A stretch of 64,000 nt of DNA from Mycetocola sp. (GTDB lineage Bacteria > Actinomycetota > Actinomycetes > Actinomycetales > Microbacteriaceae), in contig NZ_JAODMP010000008.1 in the NCBI RefSeq assembly GCF_025464835.1, forward strand, positions 27,433-91,432, read 5' to 3'. Each line of letters begins with the position of its first letter. The stretch's first letter is position 1. Both the position numbers and the translations under genes were made by a program. Shown here one piece after another: positions 34,420 through 43,831 of the stretch. Under the pieces are notes generated by a model that was not told the DNA's origin, made no database searches, and was given only the letters and a program-made list of their open reading frames with translations.

Positions 34420-34517
34420 TGCGCATAACTCCGCCAATACCTTCGGGTCCGCCGGAACTCCCGCGAGCACCCACGCTCAGCCGCCTTGTGAGCTCTGAGC
34501 TGGCGGAGTTGTGCGCA
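34420..34517. repeat. 98-bp terminal-inverted-repeat element (family A, copy 3)
   Basis: Left arm TGCGCATAACTCCGCCA (34420-34436) and right arm TGGCGGAGTTGTGCGCA (34501-34517) match at 16 of 17 positions, the best-preserved copy. The 64-bp centre is unrelated to those of the 18100 and 18276 copies. It fills most of the gap 34387-34552, ending 35 bp before the next gene, so its right arm may lie in that gene's promoter or leader. Confidence 0.7.
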
Positions 34518-34552
34518 CCGCGCCGCGTCTGCCGTCATGGAAGAATCGCAGC

Positions 34553-36214
34553 ATGACGACACCCCCGAGCTACGACGCCATCATCGTCGGCGGAGGCCAC
34601 AACGGCCTCGTCGCCGCGGCCTACCTCGGCAAGGCCGGCAAGAAGGTGCTGCTCCTCGAACGACTGGATGCCGTCGGCGGCGCCGCCGTCTCCGCCCAGG
34701 CGTTCGAGGGGGTCGAGGCTTGGCTTTCCCGCTATTCCTACCTGGTCAGCCTGCTGCCCGCTCGGATCATCGAAGATCTCGGGCTCGACATCACGCTCGT
34801 CCGCCGCCGGTACTCCTCGTATACCCCGGACCCGGCCGACCCGACCCGCGGTCTTCTCGTCGACAATGAGGACCCAGCAGCAACCGAGGCGTCCTTCACA
34901 CGAATCGGCGCCCCCGCTGACGAATTCCAACTCTTCGAGCAGTTCTACGAGCACTGCCGCCGGCTCACCGAGGTGTTGTGGCCGACGATGACGGAGCCCT
35001 TGCCGACCCGCTCTGAGGCGAAGCGTATGGTGACGGATGCCGGTGGCGCGAGCGAGTGGGAAGCGATGATCGAGAGCCCCATCGGTGACGTCATCCGCCA
35101 CCTGCACACCGACCTCGTCCGCGGCGTCCTCCTCACCGACGCCCTCATCGGCACCTTCGCCCGTGCGGACGACGAGGACCTTCAGCAGAACATCTGCTTC
35201 CTCTACCACCTGGTCGGCGGCGGCACCGGCGACTGGGACGTCCCGGTAGGCGGGATGGGCGCCGTGTCGAGCGAACTCGCGCGGGCGGCCCGGAACGCCG
35301 GAGCCGAACTGAAAACCAATGCTGAGGTGGGCGCGATCGACCCGGCAGGCACGGTTCGTTACTCGGTGGACGGGATCGACGTCGAGGCATCCGCGACCTG
35401 GATCCTCGCGAATGTCGCTCCCTCCACTCTCGGGAAGCTCGTCGCCGCGGGAACCACGGTGTCCTACGGGAGGGAGCAGCTCGCCGCCGGCGAACCGTCG
35501 GCTGGGGTATTCGAGGCACGGCCGTTCGCCGCCGAACAGAACCCGAACCATCTCCGCGAGGGCGCGCAGGTGAAAGTGAACCTGCTGCTGAAGCGCCTGC
35601 CTCGGCTGCGCGACGAAACCGTGAGCCCCGAGGCAGCGTTCGGCGGGACGTTCCACATCAACGAAACCTGGACGCAACTCGACGACGCATACTTCGCAGC
35701 CGCTGGGGGCGACATCCCCCACCCGCTGCCGTGCGAAATCTACTGCCACTCCCTCGCCGACCCGACCATCCTCGCTCCGGAGTTGCGGGAGGCCGGCGCG
35801 CACACGCTGACCGTGTTCGGGCTGCACGTGCCGTCACGTCTCGTCGATGCCTCGAACAACGACGAGATGCGCTCCCGGCTGCAGGCCGCCGTGCTCGAGT
35901 CACTCAACTCGGTGCTCGCAGAACCGGTCGAGGACATACTGATGACGGATGCCGCCGGGCAGCCGTGTATCGAGACCAAGACGACGCTCGACATCGAACG
36001 GGCGGTCGGAATGCCGGGGGGCAACATCTTCCACGGCGGGCTGGACTGGCCGTTCCTCGAGGACGACGCTCCCACGGGCACGCCTGCCGAGCGCTGGGGG
36101 GTGGCGACGGGGCATCCGCGAATCGTGCTCTGCGGCTCTGGCGCACGGCGCGGTGGGGCGGTGTCCGGGATTGGCGGGCACAACGCGGCAATGGCGGTGC
36201 TCGAGAGCGAGTAG
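34553..36214 (+). CDS. Phytoene desaturase-like FAD/NAD(P)-dependent oxidoreductase
   Basis: A 553-aa protein; ATG 34553 lies right before the Rossmann motif DAIIVGGGHNGLVAAAYLGKAGKKVLLLE. It has a GG motif (RLDAVGGAAVS) and a C-terminal FAD-binding segment LCGSGARRGGAVSGIGGHNAA. The size and arrangement match the CrtI-like/PYROXD2 group of flavin amine-oxidase-fold enzymes. No carotenoid genes are adjacent, so carotenoid desaturation is not supported; the substrate is unknown. Monocistronic, and convergent with the glycosylase gene. Confidence 0.85.
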   Translation: MTTPPSYDAIIVGGGHNGLVAAAYLGKAGKKVLLLERLDAVGGAAVSAQAFEGVEAWLSRYSYLVSLLPARIIEDLGLDITLVRRRYSSYTPDPADPTRGLLVDNEDPAATEASFTRIGAPADEFQLFEQFYEHCRRLTEVLWPTMTEPLPTRSEAKRMVTDAGGASEWEAMIESPIGDVIRHLHTDLVRGVLLTDALIGTFARADDEDLQQNICFLYHLVGGGTGDWDVPVGGMGAVSSELARAARNAGAELKTNAEVGAIDPAGTVRYSVDGIDVEASATWILANVAPSTLGKLVAAGTTVSYGREQLAAGEPSAGVFEARPFAAEQNPNHLREGAQVKVNLLLKRLPRLRDETVSPEAAFGGTFHINETWTQLDDAYFAAAGGDIPHPLPCEIYCHSLADPTILAPELREAGAHTLTVFGLHVPSRLVDASNNDEMRSRLQAAVLESLNSVLAEPVEDILMTDAAGQPCIETKTTLDIERAVGMPGGNIFHGGLDWPFLEDDAPTGTPAERWGVATGHPRIVLCGSGARRGGAVSGIGGHNAAMAVLESE

Positions 36215-36226
36215 TCAGCGCCTCTT

Positions 36227-36282
36227 CACCCGTTGCGGACGATTTCACGCGGCGCGCCGGGTGCTCCCGTCCGCACCGCGTG
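36227..36282. repeat. Palindromic intergenic repeat (family C, copy 1)
   Basis: CACCCGTTGCGGACGATTTCACG continues as the inner palindrome CGGCGCGCCGGGTG and ends in CGTCCGCACCGCGTG. The outer arm CACCCGTTGCGGACG and inner CACCCGGC/GCCGGGTG units recur at 43752, 44718 and 45611. It lies between convergent genes. Confidence 0.6.
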
Positions 36283-36326
36283 ACGAGACGCCCGAGGGCA
36301 GCGGTCGCCAGGGCACCGGGCTCGGG

Positions 36327-37322
36327 TCAGTGCCTGCGGTGGTCCTGGATCGTGATCCGCGGCCCACGCCGCGGTTTGGCAATACCACTGAGCAGGATCA
36401 GCCGCAGCACACGCTGACGCTGCCCGGCCCACGGCGACAGGAGTTCGAGCATGGCGTCGTCGTCCACCGGTGAACCGGTCAGGGCCATGCCGACGGTCGA
36501 GGCGAGGTGGTAGTCGCCGACGCTCACTGCATCCGGGTCCCCGTGTGCCCTGCTGGTCACTTCGGCGGCCGTCCACACGCCGATCCCCGGCAGGCTGCGC
36601 AGCCGAACGGATGCCTCGGCCGCCTCATCGACGACGTCACCGGTTCCGGTGACCGTGCGCTCGAGCGCGACTGCCACTCGTGACGCGCGGACCGCCGACT
36701 CCGAGCGCTGCGGGCCTACGCCCGCGGTGTGCCACTCCCAACTCGGGATGAGTCGCCAGGTGTCCGCTGCGGGTGCGACCATCATGCCGTCGGGCGCCGG
36801 GCCGGGCGCCGGCGAGCCGTGCTTCCTGACCAGCAGCCGCCAGGCCGCCCAGGCTTCGACGACCGTCACCTTCTGCTCGAGGATGGCGGGCAGAAGCATC
36901 TCGAAGACGAGCCGGTTGCGGCCGAGCCTCAGCCCGGGATTGCGGCGGCGCACCTCGGTGAGCAGCGGGCTCGGGGACAGGTCGATGTCGTTCCAGTCGT
37001 CCCGCGCGCCGAGAAGTTCGGGCACCCCGTCGATCGCCCACTCAGCACCCGGTCCCCACGCGGTCGCGTTGACCCCGCCCGAGTCCTGGTCGAGGTGCAG
37101 CGTCGCGGGCCCGGTGGGCGTGCGCATCGTGATCCAGGCGCCCATCGCGGTGCGCCGGAAGCATGGCCCGTCTCCCCCACGAGCCAATGGAATGAGAATC
37201 CTGTGCAGCTGGAGCGGATGCCGCGGAGCGTACCGAGCGCGACACACCGGCGCCCCGGAGCCGACCGATTCGTGTGGCGCGGTGCGGGGTGCGGCGATGC
37301 GGGGTGCGGCGATTGCGTCCAT
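36327..37322 (-). CDS. DNA-3-methyladenine glycosylase 2-like protein (AlkA family)
   Basis: A 331-aa protein. ATG 37322 is preferred (AGGG 7 nt upstream); the track begins three codons earlier at GTG. The helix-hairpin-helix GPD motif is in LRSLPGIGVWTAAEVTSRA, followed by the catalytic Asp region VSVGDYHLA. The N-terminal part (RILIPLARGGDGPCFRRT) replaces the AlkA TBP-like domain. It excises alkylated bases in base excision repair. The first 25 residues (AAPRIAAPRTAP) are encoded by small GC-rich repeats and may be poorly conserved. Confidence 0.85.
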   Translation of the reverse strand: MDAIAAPRIAAPRTAPHESVGSGAPVCRARYAPRHPLQLHRILIPLARGGDGPCFRRTAMGAWITMRTPTGPATLHLDQDSGGVNATAWGPGAEWAIDGVPELLGARDDWNDIDLSPSPLLTEVRRRNPGLRLGRNRLVFEMLLPAILEQKVTVVEAWAAWRLLVRKHGSPAPGPAPDGMMVAPAADTWRLIPSWEWHTAGVGPQRSESAVRASRVAVALERTVTGTGDVVDEAAEASVRLRSLPGIGVWTAAEVTSRAHGDPDAVSVGDYHLASTVGMALTGSPVDDDAMLELLSPWAGQRQRVLRLILLSGIAKPRRGPRITIQDHRRH

Positions 37323-37410
37323 CGAGTTCACCCTACGTCAGCGGAACCGACACTCCCATCTGCGCTCCTCGCGGTGCGACGACAGAAAGGGTCGAGTTTA
37401 TCGACGGATA

Positions 37411-37470
37411 GCAGCCGTTTCAGTCGCAGCAACGCCGCGTGCAGCCATTTCTGTCGCAGCAACGCCGCGC
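37411..37470. repeat. 30-bp tandem duplication
   Basis: Two adjacent 30-bp copies, GCAGCC-R-TTTC-W-GTCGCAGCAACGCCGCG-Y, differ at three positions. They lie in the 236-bp gap between the glycosylase start and the thioesterase stop, where no gene is visible. Confidence 0.8.
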
Positions 37471-37558
37471 ACGTCAGCGGGCGGCGCGATCGTGCCGTGA
37501 GGTCGGGCGCCCATGGCGCCGGTGCGCGATCCCGCCGACCGCGCCGGGCGGCCGAGCC

Positions 37559-38143
37559 TCAGCGCGGGTCGACCGGCACGGCACCCGGCCACTCGCTCGG
37601 CGCGGGCGCCGATGTCGACGGCAGGGCGACATCCCTTCCCCACCGCACCTGCCACTCCGGCAACCGCAGATCGGGCGGTACCGTGCCGATGGCGTCGATG
37701 AGTTCGGCGACCGAGACGGTTCCGCCACGCCTCTTGAGGAATCGCGCCCGAATCACCGCCTGAGCGTAGATCTCACCGTTGACGACGATGCGCTGCTCGA
37801 CGAAGACCGCTTTGTCGTCGTAACCGGACACCCGAGTCTCGACGACGAACTTCTGCCACAGCGTCAGCGACTTGCGGAAGGTGATCGTCTCGGAGACGAC
37901 GACCGGGTACCAGCCGCGGCCCCGCAGGATGTCCCAGATTCCGTTGCGGATGAGCAGGTCGAACCGGCCGAGGTCGAGCACCGACAGATACACCCCGTTG
38001 TTCATGTGGCGGTTGAGGTCGAGGTCCGTCGGCAGGGTGCGCATCGCGAGTCGGCCGACGTCATAGTGCCCGATCGGGGTGCCCCGCCGCCCTGCCCGTG
38101 GGGAACGCCAAAACAGAAGCAGGGTGCGGAAGATCATGTGCAT
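37559..38143 (-). CDS. Acyl-CoA thioesterase-like hotdog protein (4HBT_2)
   Basis: A 194-aa protein. ATG 38143 is chosen because family similarity starts with IFRTLLLFWRS; the track ORF is open for another 77 codons. The hotdog motif LPTDLDLNRHMNNGVYLSVLDLGRFDLL is the signature of the thioesterase/THEM6-like group, with VSETITFRKSLTLW and the C-terminal DLRLPEW. It probably hydrolyses an acyl-CoA or acts on a related thioester; the substrate is unknown. It lies 127 bp downstream of prpC in the same orientation, and cotranscription is possible. Confidence 0.82.
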   Translation of the reverse strand: MHMIFRTLLLFWRSPRAGRRGTPIGHYDVGRLAMRTLPTDLDLNRHMNNGVYLSVLDLGRFDLLIRNGIWDILRGRGWYPVVVSETITFRKSLTLWQKFVVETRVSGYDDKAVFVEQRIVVNGEIYAQAVIRARFLKRRGGTVSVAELIDAIGTVPPDLRLPEWQVRWGRDVALPSTSAPAPSEWPGAVPVDPR

Positions 38144-38270
38144 TCGACGGATGCTACGCGGTTCGCGGCGGCGAGGCATCCGCGCTGTAGAGGAAGGACA
38201 AGGCGCCGCGACGGGCGTGGGGGTGGCTCTGCACCCAGCCCACAACATCCCCGCGACCGGGCGTTTCTGA

Positions 38271-39386
38271 TCAGGCGGGCAGGTGCCGTTCGTCCGGTCC
38301 GTTGTAGGCGGACAGCGGGCGGATGAGCGCGTTCGATGCCGCCTGCTCCATGATGTGCGCGGTCCAGCCGACAACCCTCGATGCGACGAACAGCGGGGTG
38401 AAGGTCAGCGTGTCGAAGCCCATCAGGGAGTAGGCAGGGCCGGACGGATAGTCGAGGTTGGGCTTGATGTTCTTGCGCGTGATCATCGCCTGTTCGAGCG
38501 TCTCGTACAGTTCGAGCATGTCTGGCCGATCGTAGTGCTCGACGAGGGTGTCAAGCGCGGCCTTCATGGTCGGAACGCGCGAGTCACCGTTCTTGTACAC
38601 CCGATGCCCGAAGCCCATGATCTTGCGTTTGTTGGCGAGAGCGTCCTCGAGCCACGCCTCCGCCTTGTCTGCCGTGTTGATCTCATCGAACGTGTGCATT
38701 ACCGCTTCGTTGGCTCCCCCGTGCAGAGCACCCTTGAGCGCCCCGATGCCGCCGACGACGGCGGAGTACAGGTCGCTGAGGGTGGACGTGATCACTCGGG
38801 CGGTGAAGGTCGACGCGTTGAACGAATGCTCCGCGTACAGGATCATCGACACGTTGAACGCGTCGACGACGACCGTGTCCGGCTCCTCGCCGAACGTCAT
38901 CCAGAGGAAGTTCTCTGAATAGTTCAGGTCGTCACGGGGTTCGACGAGGTCCTCACCGCGGCGGCGGCGCTGGTCATATGCGACGATTGCCGGCAGCTGG
39001 GCGTAGAGCCTGGCGGCCTTGTTCAGACTGGATTCCACGGTCGCCAGGTCGGCGTCCGGGTCGGACGCTCCGATCGCGCTCACGGCCGTGCGAACGACAT
39101 CCATCGGGTGCGCGGTCGTGGGGATGAGGTCGATGACCGCCTTCACGTTCTCACCGAGCGCACGCTGGCCGCGTTCGACGTCTTCGAAAGCCTTCAGCTC
39201 GGCATCCGTTGGCAGCTCGCCGTGCCAGAGCAGGTAGGCGATCTGCTCGAAACGGCAGGAAGCGGCGAGCTCCTGCACCGGATAGCCGCGGTAGAGCAGA
39301 GAGTTGGACTCCGGGTTGACCTTGGAGACGGCGGTGTAATCGACGACGACCCCCGCGAGGCCCTTTTTGATGTCGGTCTCTGTCAT
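38271..39386 (-). CDS. prpC: 2-methylcitrate synthase
   Basis: A 371-aa protein, the short citrate synthase type. Active-site segments are LHGGANEAVMHTF (His), GFGHRVYKNGDSR (His) and the Asp region NLDYPSGPAYSLMGF. MTETDIKKGLAGVVVDYTAVSKVNPE is typical of PrpC. It condenses propionyl-CoA with oxaloacetate in the methylcitrate cycle, usually with some citrate synthase activity. It lies 96 bp downstream of prpB in the prp operon. Confidence 0.95.
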   Translation of the reverse strand: MTETDIKKGLAGVVVDYTAVSKVNPESNSLLYRGYPVQELAASCRFEQIAYLLWHGELPTDAELKAFEDVERGQRALGENVKAVIDLIPTTAHPMDVVRTAVSAIGASDPDADLATVESSLNKAARLYAQLPAIVAYDQRRRRGEDLVEPRDDLNYSENFLWMTFGEEPDTVVVDAFNVSMILYAEHSFNASTFTARVITSTLSDLYSAVVGGIGALKGALHGGANEAVMHTFDEINTADKAEAWLEDALANKRKIMGFGHRVYKNGDSRVPTMKAALDTLVEHYDRPDMLELYETLEQAMITRKNIKPNLDYPSGPAYSLMGFDTLTFTPLFVASRVVGWTAHIMEQAASNALIRPLSAYNGPDERHLPA

Positions 39387-39482
39387 TCCATGCTCCTCTG
39401 CTCCGTTGGCTGGCGCTGGGTTTCAGTCCACCCTATGTACTTGCGGGTCGGCCGCCTATGGCCGTTCGCCAGGCGACCGTAT

Positions 39483-40382
39483 TTATCTGACGACGGTGAA
39501 GTTGAACACCGACGTGTCGAAGTGGTTGTAGCCCTCGTAATCGAGCAGCTCGTACAAGTCGGCTCGGTGCTGCATCTCGCCGAGCTTCGACGTGAGCGCC
39601 CCCTCCTCGGTGAGCGTGTCGAGAGCGCGTCCTGCTGCGCCCATCGCGATGCGGAGCAGCGACACCGGCCAGATCACGATGTTGATTCCGACGGCGGCGA
39701 GCTGGGAGGTTGTGAACAGCTCGCTCTTGCCGAATTCGGTCATGTTCGCCAGGATCGGCACGTCGACGGCGTTGCGGATCGCCTCGAACTCGCTGAGGTC
39801 GCGCATGGCCTCGGGGAAGATGGCGTCGGCTCCGGCATCGACCAGTTTCTTCGCCCGGTCGACAGCGGCACCGAGGCCGTCGACGGCGCGGATGTCGGTG
39901 CGCGCCATGATCAGGAAGTTGTCGTCCCTGCGCGCGTCTGCGGCAGAGCGGATGCGTTTGAGGGCGGTCGACTCGTCGACGACCTGTTTGCCGTCGAGGT
40001 GGCCGCACCGCTTCGGGTTGACCTGGTCCTCGATGTGCATTCCGGCGAGACCGGCATCCTCGAGCTCCTGGATGGTGCGGGCGACGTTCATCGGTTCACC
40101 GAAACCGGTGTCGGCGTCGACGAGGGCGGGCAGCTCCGTCATCCTGGCGATCTGTTTCGCCCGGCCGGCCACCTCGGTGAGCGTGGTGAGGCCGATGTCG
40201 GGAAGTCCCAGGTCGGCGCTGAGCACGGCGCCGGAGATGTAGACGCCGTCGAAGCCCTTCTGCTCGATCAGCCGGGCTGACAGCGGGTTGAAGGCGCCGG
40301 GGAACTGGAGCAGTTCGCCGCCGGCGAGCCGTTCGCGGAAGATCCGCCTCTTGTCTTCAGGCGTGGTCGTCGAGTACAGCAT
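39483..40382 (-). CDS. prpB: Methylisocitrate lyase
   Basis: A 299-aa protein of the PEP mutase/isocitrate lyase superfamily. The catalytic Cys is in the PrpB signature KRCGH; DADTGFGEPMNVARTI, GMHIEDQV and the gating-loop region are present. It cleaves 2-methylisocitrate to pyruvate and succinate. Its ATG overlaps the prpD stop by one base (TGATG), so translation is coupled. Confidence 0.96.
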   Translation of the reverse strand: MLYSTTTPEDKRRIFRERLAGGELLQFPGAFNPLSARLIEQKGFDGVYISGAVLSADLGLPDIGLTTLTEVAGRAKQIARMTELPALVDADTGFGEPMNVARTIQELEDAGLAGMHIEDQVNPKRCGHLDGKQVVDESTALKRIRSAADARRDDNFLIMARTDIRAVDGLGAAVDRAKKLVDAGADAIFPEAMRDLSEFEAIRNAVDVPILANMTEFGKSELFTTSQLAAVGINIVIWPVSLLRIAMGAAGRALDTLTEEGALTSKLGEMQHRADLYELLDYEGYNHFDTSVFNFTVVR

Positions 40383-41905
40383 CAGAACAGTCCTTTCGGG
40401 GATGGCACCGAAGCGAGAACCCCGGGAGCGGCCTGGATGGTGAGACCGCCGAGTTCCTCGGCGGTGAGCTCGGGCAGGCGCTGGACGAGCTCGAGGAACC
40501 GCTCGATCTCCTCCGGTTCGAGAACGTCAGCGGCGAGGGAGCGGAACTTTTCGATGTAGTCCTCGCGGGCGAACGGCCGGGCGCCCAGCGGGTGAGCGTC
40601 GGCAACGGCGATCTCGTCGACGATCGTCGTGCCATCCGTCAGCACGATCTCCACCCGGCCGCCGAACGCCTTCTCCGCCGGGTCGAGTGAGTGGTACCGT
40701 CTGGTCCACTCCTCGTCCTCCTGGGTTGTGACCCGGTTCCACAGGGCCACGGTGTCTTCCCGGTTGGCGCGGGCGGGAGAGTACGAGTCGACGTGGTGCC
40801 AGCGGCCGTCCTGCAGTGCGACCGTGAAGATGTACGGAATCGAGTGGTCGAGTGTCTCCCGGGACGCGGACGGGTCGTACTTCTGCGGGTCGTTGGCTCC
40901 CGATCCGATCACGTAGTGGGTGTGATGCGAGGTGTGGATGACAATGCGGTCGATCGCGCTGGGTTCAAGAAGTTCGGGATGCTCGGAGTGCAGCTTGCGG
41001 GCGAGGTCGATCCAGGCCTGGGCCTGGTATTCCGCCGAGTGCTCCTTGGTGTAGCTGTCGAGGATGGCCAGCTTGGGCTCACCCTGCTCGGGCAACGGCA
41101 CGTCGTAATTGGCATCAGGCCCGTCGAGAAGCCAGGCGATCACGCCGTCTTCACCCTCGTAGATCGGTTCGGGCGAGGTCTGCCCGCGCATGGCCCTGTC
41201 GACGGCTTCGACCGCCATTTTGCCGGCGAAGGCCGGAGCGTGGGCCTTCCAGGTGGAGATCTGGCCCTTCCTGGACTGGCGGGTTGCCGTCGTGGTGTGG
41301 AGTGCCTGGCCGACGGCCTGGAAGATCGTCTCGACGTCGAGGCCAAGCAGGGTGCCGATACCGGCTGCCGCGGATGGGCCGAGATGGGCGACGTGGTCGA
41401 TCTTGTGCTTGTGCAGGCTGATCGCCTTGACCAGGTCGATCTGGATCTCGTAGCCGGTGGCGATGCCACGCACGAGGTCGCGCCCCGTCGCTCCGACATG
41501 CTGGGCGACGGCGACGATCGGCGGAATGTTGTCGCCGGGGTGTGAGTAATCGGCGGCGAGGAACGTGTCGTGGTAGTCCAGTTCTCGCACGGCGACGCCG
41601 TTCGCCCAGGCCGCCCACTCGGGGCTGACGCGACGGCCGGCATCCGACCCGAACACCGTCGAGCCGTCGCCACCGGTGGTCACGGGGTGTGCCAGGGCTT
41701 GCGCGCGAGCGGAGACGACCGGTGCCCGGGTGAGGGATGCCGCGGCGACGGCAGCGTTGTCGATCACCCGGTTGATGATCATGTCGGTGACCTCGGCGGA
41801 TACCTCGACCGGATCGGCGGCGACCTCAGCGATCGCCCACGCGAGTTGCCCGGTGCGTTCGAGGTTCTCTTCGCTTCTGTGGACCCTCAGGTGGCGGCTC
41901 TTCAT
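40382..41905 (-). CDS. prpD: 2-methylcitrate dehydratase, MmgE/PrpD family
   Basis: A 507-aa protein with typical PrpD length. [12 protein letters not shown]-like segment [34 protein letters not shown] and [18 protein letters not shown] are characteristic. It dehydrates 2-methylcitrate to 2-methylaconitate in propionate catabolism. Its start overlaps the GntR stop as ATGA; it is second in the operon gntR-prpD-prpB-prpC. Confidence 0.95.
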   Translation of the reverse strand: MKSRHLRVHRSEENLERTGQLAWAIAEVAADPVEVSAEVTDMIINRVIDNAAVAAASLTRAPVVSARAQALAHPVTTGGDGSTVFGSDAGRRVSPEWAAWANGVAVRELDYHDTFLAADYSHPGDNIPPIVAVAQHVGATGRDLVRGIATGYEIQIDLVKAISLHKHKIDHVAHLGPSAAAGIGTLLGLDVETIFQAVGQALHTTTATRQSRKGQISTWKAHAPAFAGKMAVEAVDRAMRGQTSPEPIYEGEDGVIAWLLDGPDANYDVPLPEQGEPKLAILDSYTKEHSAEYQAQAWIDLARKLHSEHPELLEPSAIDRIVIHTSHHTHYVIGSGANDPQKYDPSASRETLDHSIPYIFTVALQDGRWHHVDSYSPARANREDTVALWNRVTTQEDEEWTRRYHSLDPAEKAFGGRVEIVLTDGTTIVDEIAVADAHPLGARPFAREDYIEKFRSLAADVLEPEEIERFLELVQRLPELTAEELGGLTIQAAPGVLASVPSPKGLF

Positions 41906-42570
41906 GGTGTTCCCTTCGTGGAGGACGGGGCGATGACGGCGGGGGCGCCCGCGGCGGCGAGGAGATTCGCGAGACTTTTGCGCAGGTGAACAGCGGTGGC
42001 CTGAGCGGCGAGCGTCTCGTCGCGGTCGAGGATGGCCTCGACGATGAGCAGGTGCTCGGACACCGACTCCGTCAGGCGGGCGGGGTTGTCCTGGGCGAGC
42101 CGGCGGATGCGGGCGAGGTGATTGCGCAGGCCCGCGAGCGAGGCGAGGAGGAACGGGTTGGCGACGGCGTCGTCGATCGCGGCGTCGAGGCGCGCGACGA
42201 GGTCGTAGTACCCGCTTGCTCCGTGCGCGAGGCCGGCCGGCGCGGACAGGAAGTCCTGGCGCAGCTGCTCGAAGGCCTCGGTGTTCCGGCGCCGGGCCGC
42301 CAGCCGCGCCGCCTGGGTCTCCAGCGCCTCACGCAGTTCGAACAGCTCGGGGAGGTTCGCCGGTGAGACGTCGGTCACGACGCCGGCCCGGCCGCGCTGG
42401 GTGTTCACGAGCCCCTCGGCTGCCAGCCGGGTGATGGCCTCGCGCAGCGGGGTTCGAGAGATACCGAGACGTTCGGACTGCTCTGTTTCGCCGAGCACGG
42501 TGCCGGGGGCGAGACGCCACGAAAGGATGTCTTCCTTCAGGACGTCGTAGGCCCGGTCGCTTGCTCGCAC
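41902..42570 (-). CDS. GntR/FCD-family regulator of the prp operon
   Basis: A 222-aa protein. GTG 42570 is chosen since homology starts at [14 protein letters not shown]; the track's TTG start adds 16 unlikely residues. The GntR helix region is [30 protein letters not shown]; the FCD domain has [15 protein letters not shown] and the His ligand [10 protein letters not shown]. It is the first gene of the prp operon, so autoregulation together with prpDBC is expected, presumably in response to a methylcitrate-cycle intermediate. It takes the place of the PrpR activator used in other bacteria. Confidence 0.87.
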   Translation of the reverse strand: MRASDRAYDVLKEDILSWRLAPGTVLGETEQSERLGISRTPLREAITRLAAEGLVNTQRGRAGVVTDVSPANLPELFELREALETQAARLAARRRNTEAFEQLRQDFLSAPAGLAHGASGYYDLVARLDAAIDDAVANPFLLASLAGLRNHLARIRRLAQDNPARLTESVSEHLLIVEAILDRDETLAAQATAVHLRKSLANLLAAAGAPAVIAPSSTKGTP

Positions 42571-42598
42571 GAGTACAGCATACGCCGTCGAGCCCGAC

Positions 42599-42660
42599 CG
42601 GTATACAGGGCAGGGCAAAATAGGACCATAACGACCCCGTTGCGCCGACTCCGTATACCT
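42599..42660 (-). promoter_or_regulatory. Two GTATAC palindromes upstream of the gntR-prp operon
   Basis: CGGTATACAG (42599-42608) and CCGTATACCT (42651-42660) both contain the palindrome GTATAC, 52 bp apart, in the gap between gntR and the preceding hydrolase gene. They are candidate GntR(FCD) operators flanking the promoter. TATGCT just before the GTG at 42570 could be a -10 for a leaderless transcript. Tentative. Confidence 0.45.
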
Positions 42661-42664
42661 ATGT

Positions 42665-43699
42665 TCAGTGCCGCGGCGGGATGTGGTTCAGCGCGACCTC
42701 CGCCACGTTCGCCGGCACGGCTGCCAGAGTCGACGGCATCCACCGCGGTTTGTTGTCCTTGTCGATCAGCCGCGCACGGATTCCTTCGGTCCAGTCGGGC
42801 TGCTCGGCAAGCCACGACGACACCCGGTATTCCTGCGCCAGCGACTCCCGGAGGGTGTCGAGGCGGCGAGCGGCCCTCACGGCGGCGAGCGCCACGGTGA
42901 GGGCGAGCGGGGACAGCCGGGTGAGGTCGTTGGCTGCGGCGCCGGCGTGCGTGTCGGACTCGGCGCCGAGGCGCTCGAGAATGTCCGCGACGCTGTCGCA
43001 GGAGTAGCACCGGTCGATCCAGCTCCGGTGTGCCAGCAGTTCGGACGGTGGCGGTGTCTCGTCGAACAGGAGGATGATTTCGGCCGGGGAGCCAGGGTCT
43101 GCCCGCTCCCCGAGGGCCTGGTAGAGGTGCGGGAGCCGCTCTGATGGCACGTAATAATCCGCGAAACCGCACGCGAGCGCATCCGACGGGGTCATTGTCG
43201 CGGCGTTGAGGGCGAGGTAGGTGCCGAGCTCACCTGGGGCGCGGGCGAGGAGGTAGGTGCCGCCGACATCCGGGCTGAAGCCGATGCGGGTTTCGGGCAT
43301 GGCGACGCGGCTCTCCTCCGTGACGATACGGATGCTGGCGTGCGCGGACGCCCCAACGCCGCCGCCCATGGTGATGCCGTCCATGATCGAGATGAACGGC
43401 TTGGGGTATTCGTCGATGATGGCGCAGAGCTCATACTCGTCGTGCCAGAAGTGCCGCGAGAGGTCGTTGCGGCCGGCGAGAGCGTTTGCGTGCAGGGCGC
43501 GGATGTCTCCGCCGGCGCTGAGTCCCCGCTTCCCGGCACCGTCGAGGACGACGAGGGACACCTCGGGATCGTGGCGCCAGGAGGCCAGCGCGTCCCGGAT
43601 ACCGAGAACCATTGCGTGGTTGATGGCGTTGAGAGCTTCGGGGCGGTTGAGGGTGATCCGGCCGACGCCGTCGGCGACACTCGTTCGAAGTTCACCCAC
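42665..43699 (-). CDS. 3-hydroxyisobutyryl-CoA hydrolase / enoyl-CoA hydratase family
   Basis: About 344 aa from GTG 43699, chosen because GGGAGG lies 7 nt upstream; the track begins ten codons earlier at an ATG without a good site. Crotonase fold with GRITLNRPEALNAIN, the oxyanion loops KRGLSAGGDIRAL and GITMGGGVG, and the catalytic Glu/Asp region MPETRIGFSPDVGG. The extended C-terminus matches ECH_2, the HIBCH branch. It releases 3-hydroxyisobutyrate from its CoA ester in valine breakdown. It leads the run of acyl-CoA genes on the minus strand. Confidence 0.88.
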   Translation of the reverse strand: MGELRTSVADGVGRITLNRPEALNAINHAMVLGIRDALASWRHDPEVSLVVLDGAGKRGLSAGGDIRALHANALAGRNDLSRHFWHDEYELCAIIDEYPKPFISIMDGITMGGGVGASAHASIRIVTEESRVAMPETRIGFSPDVGGTYLLARAPGELGTYLALNAATMTPSDALACGFADYYVPSERLPHLYQALGERADPGSPAEIILLFDETPPPSELLAHRSWIDRCYSCDSVADILERLGAESDTHAGAAANDLTRLSPLALTVALAAVRAARRLDTLRESLAQEYRVSSWLAEQPDWTEGIRARLIDKDNKPRWMPSTLAAVPANVAEVALNHIPPRH

Positions 43700-43751
43700 G
43701 CCCACTCCCTCCCGCTCCTGCCACATCACTTCGAGCCTAGACCCGCGAGAT

Positions 43752-43812
43752 CACCCTCTCCGGACGGATGCACCCGGTATGCCGGGGGTGGCGCCGACCG
43801 GAACGGGTGGGT
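43752..43812. repeat. Palindromic intergenic repeat (family C, copy 2)
   Basis: Outer arms CACCCTCTCCGGACGG and CCGACCGGAACGGGTG match at 13 of 16 positions; inner CACCCGGTATGCCGGGGGTG forms a second hairpin. It lies between the HIBCH-like gene and the SDR gene. Confidence 0.65.
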
Positions 43813-43831
43813 TGGCGCGGATCGGACGCCG

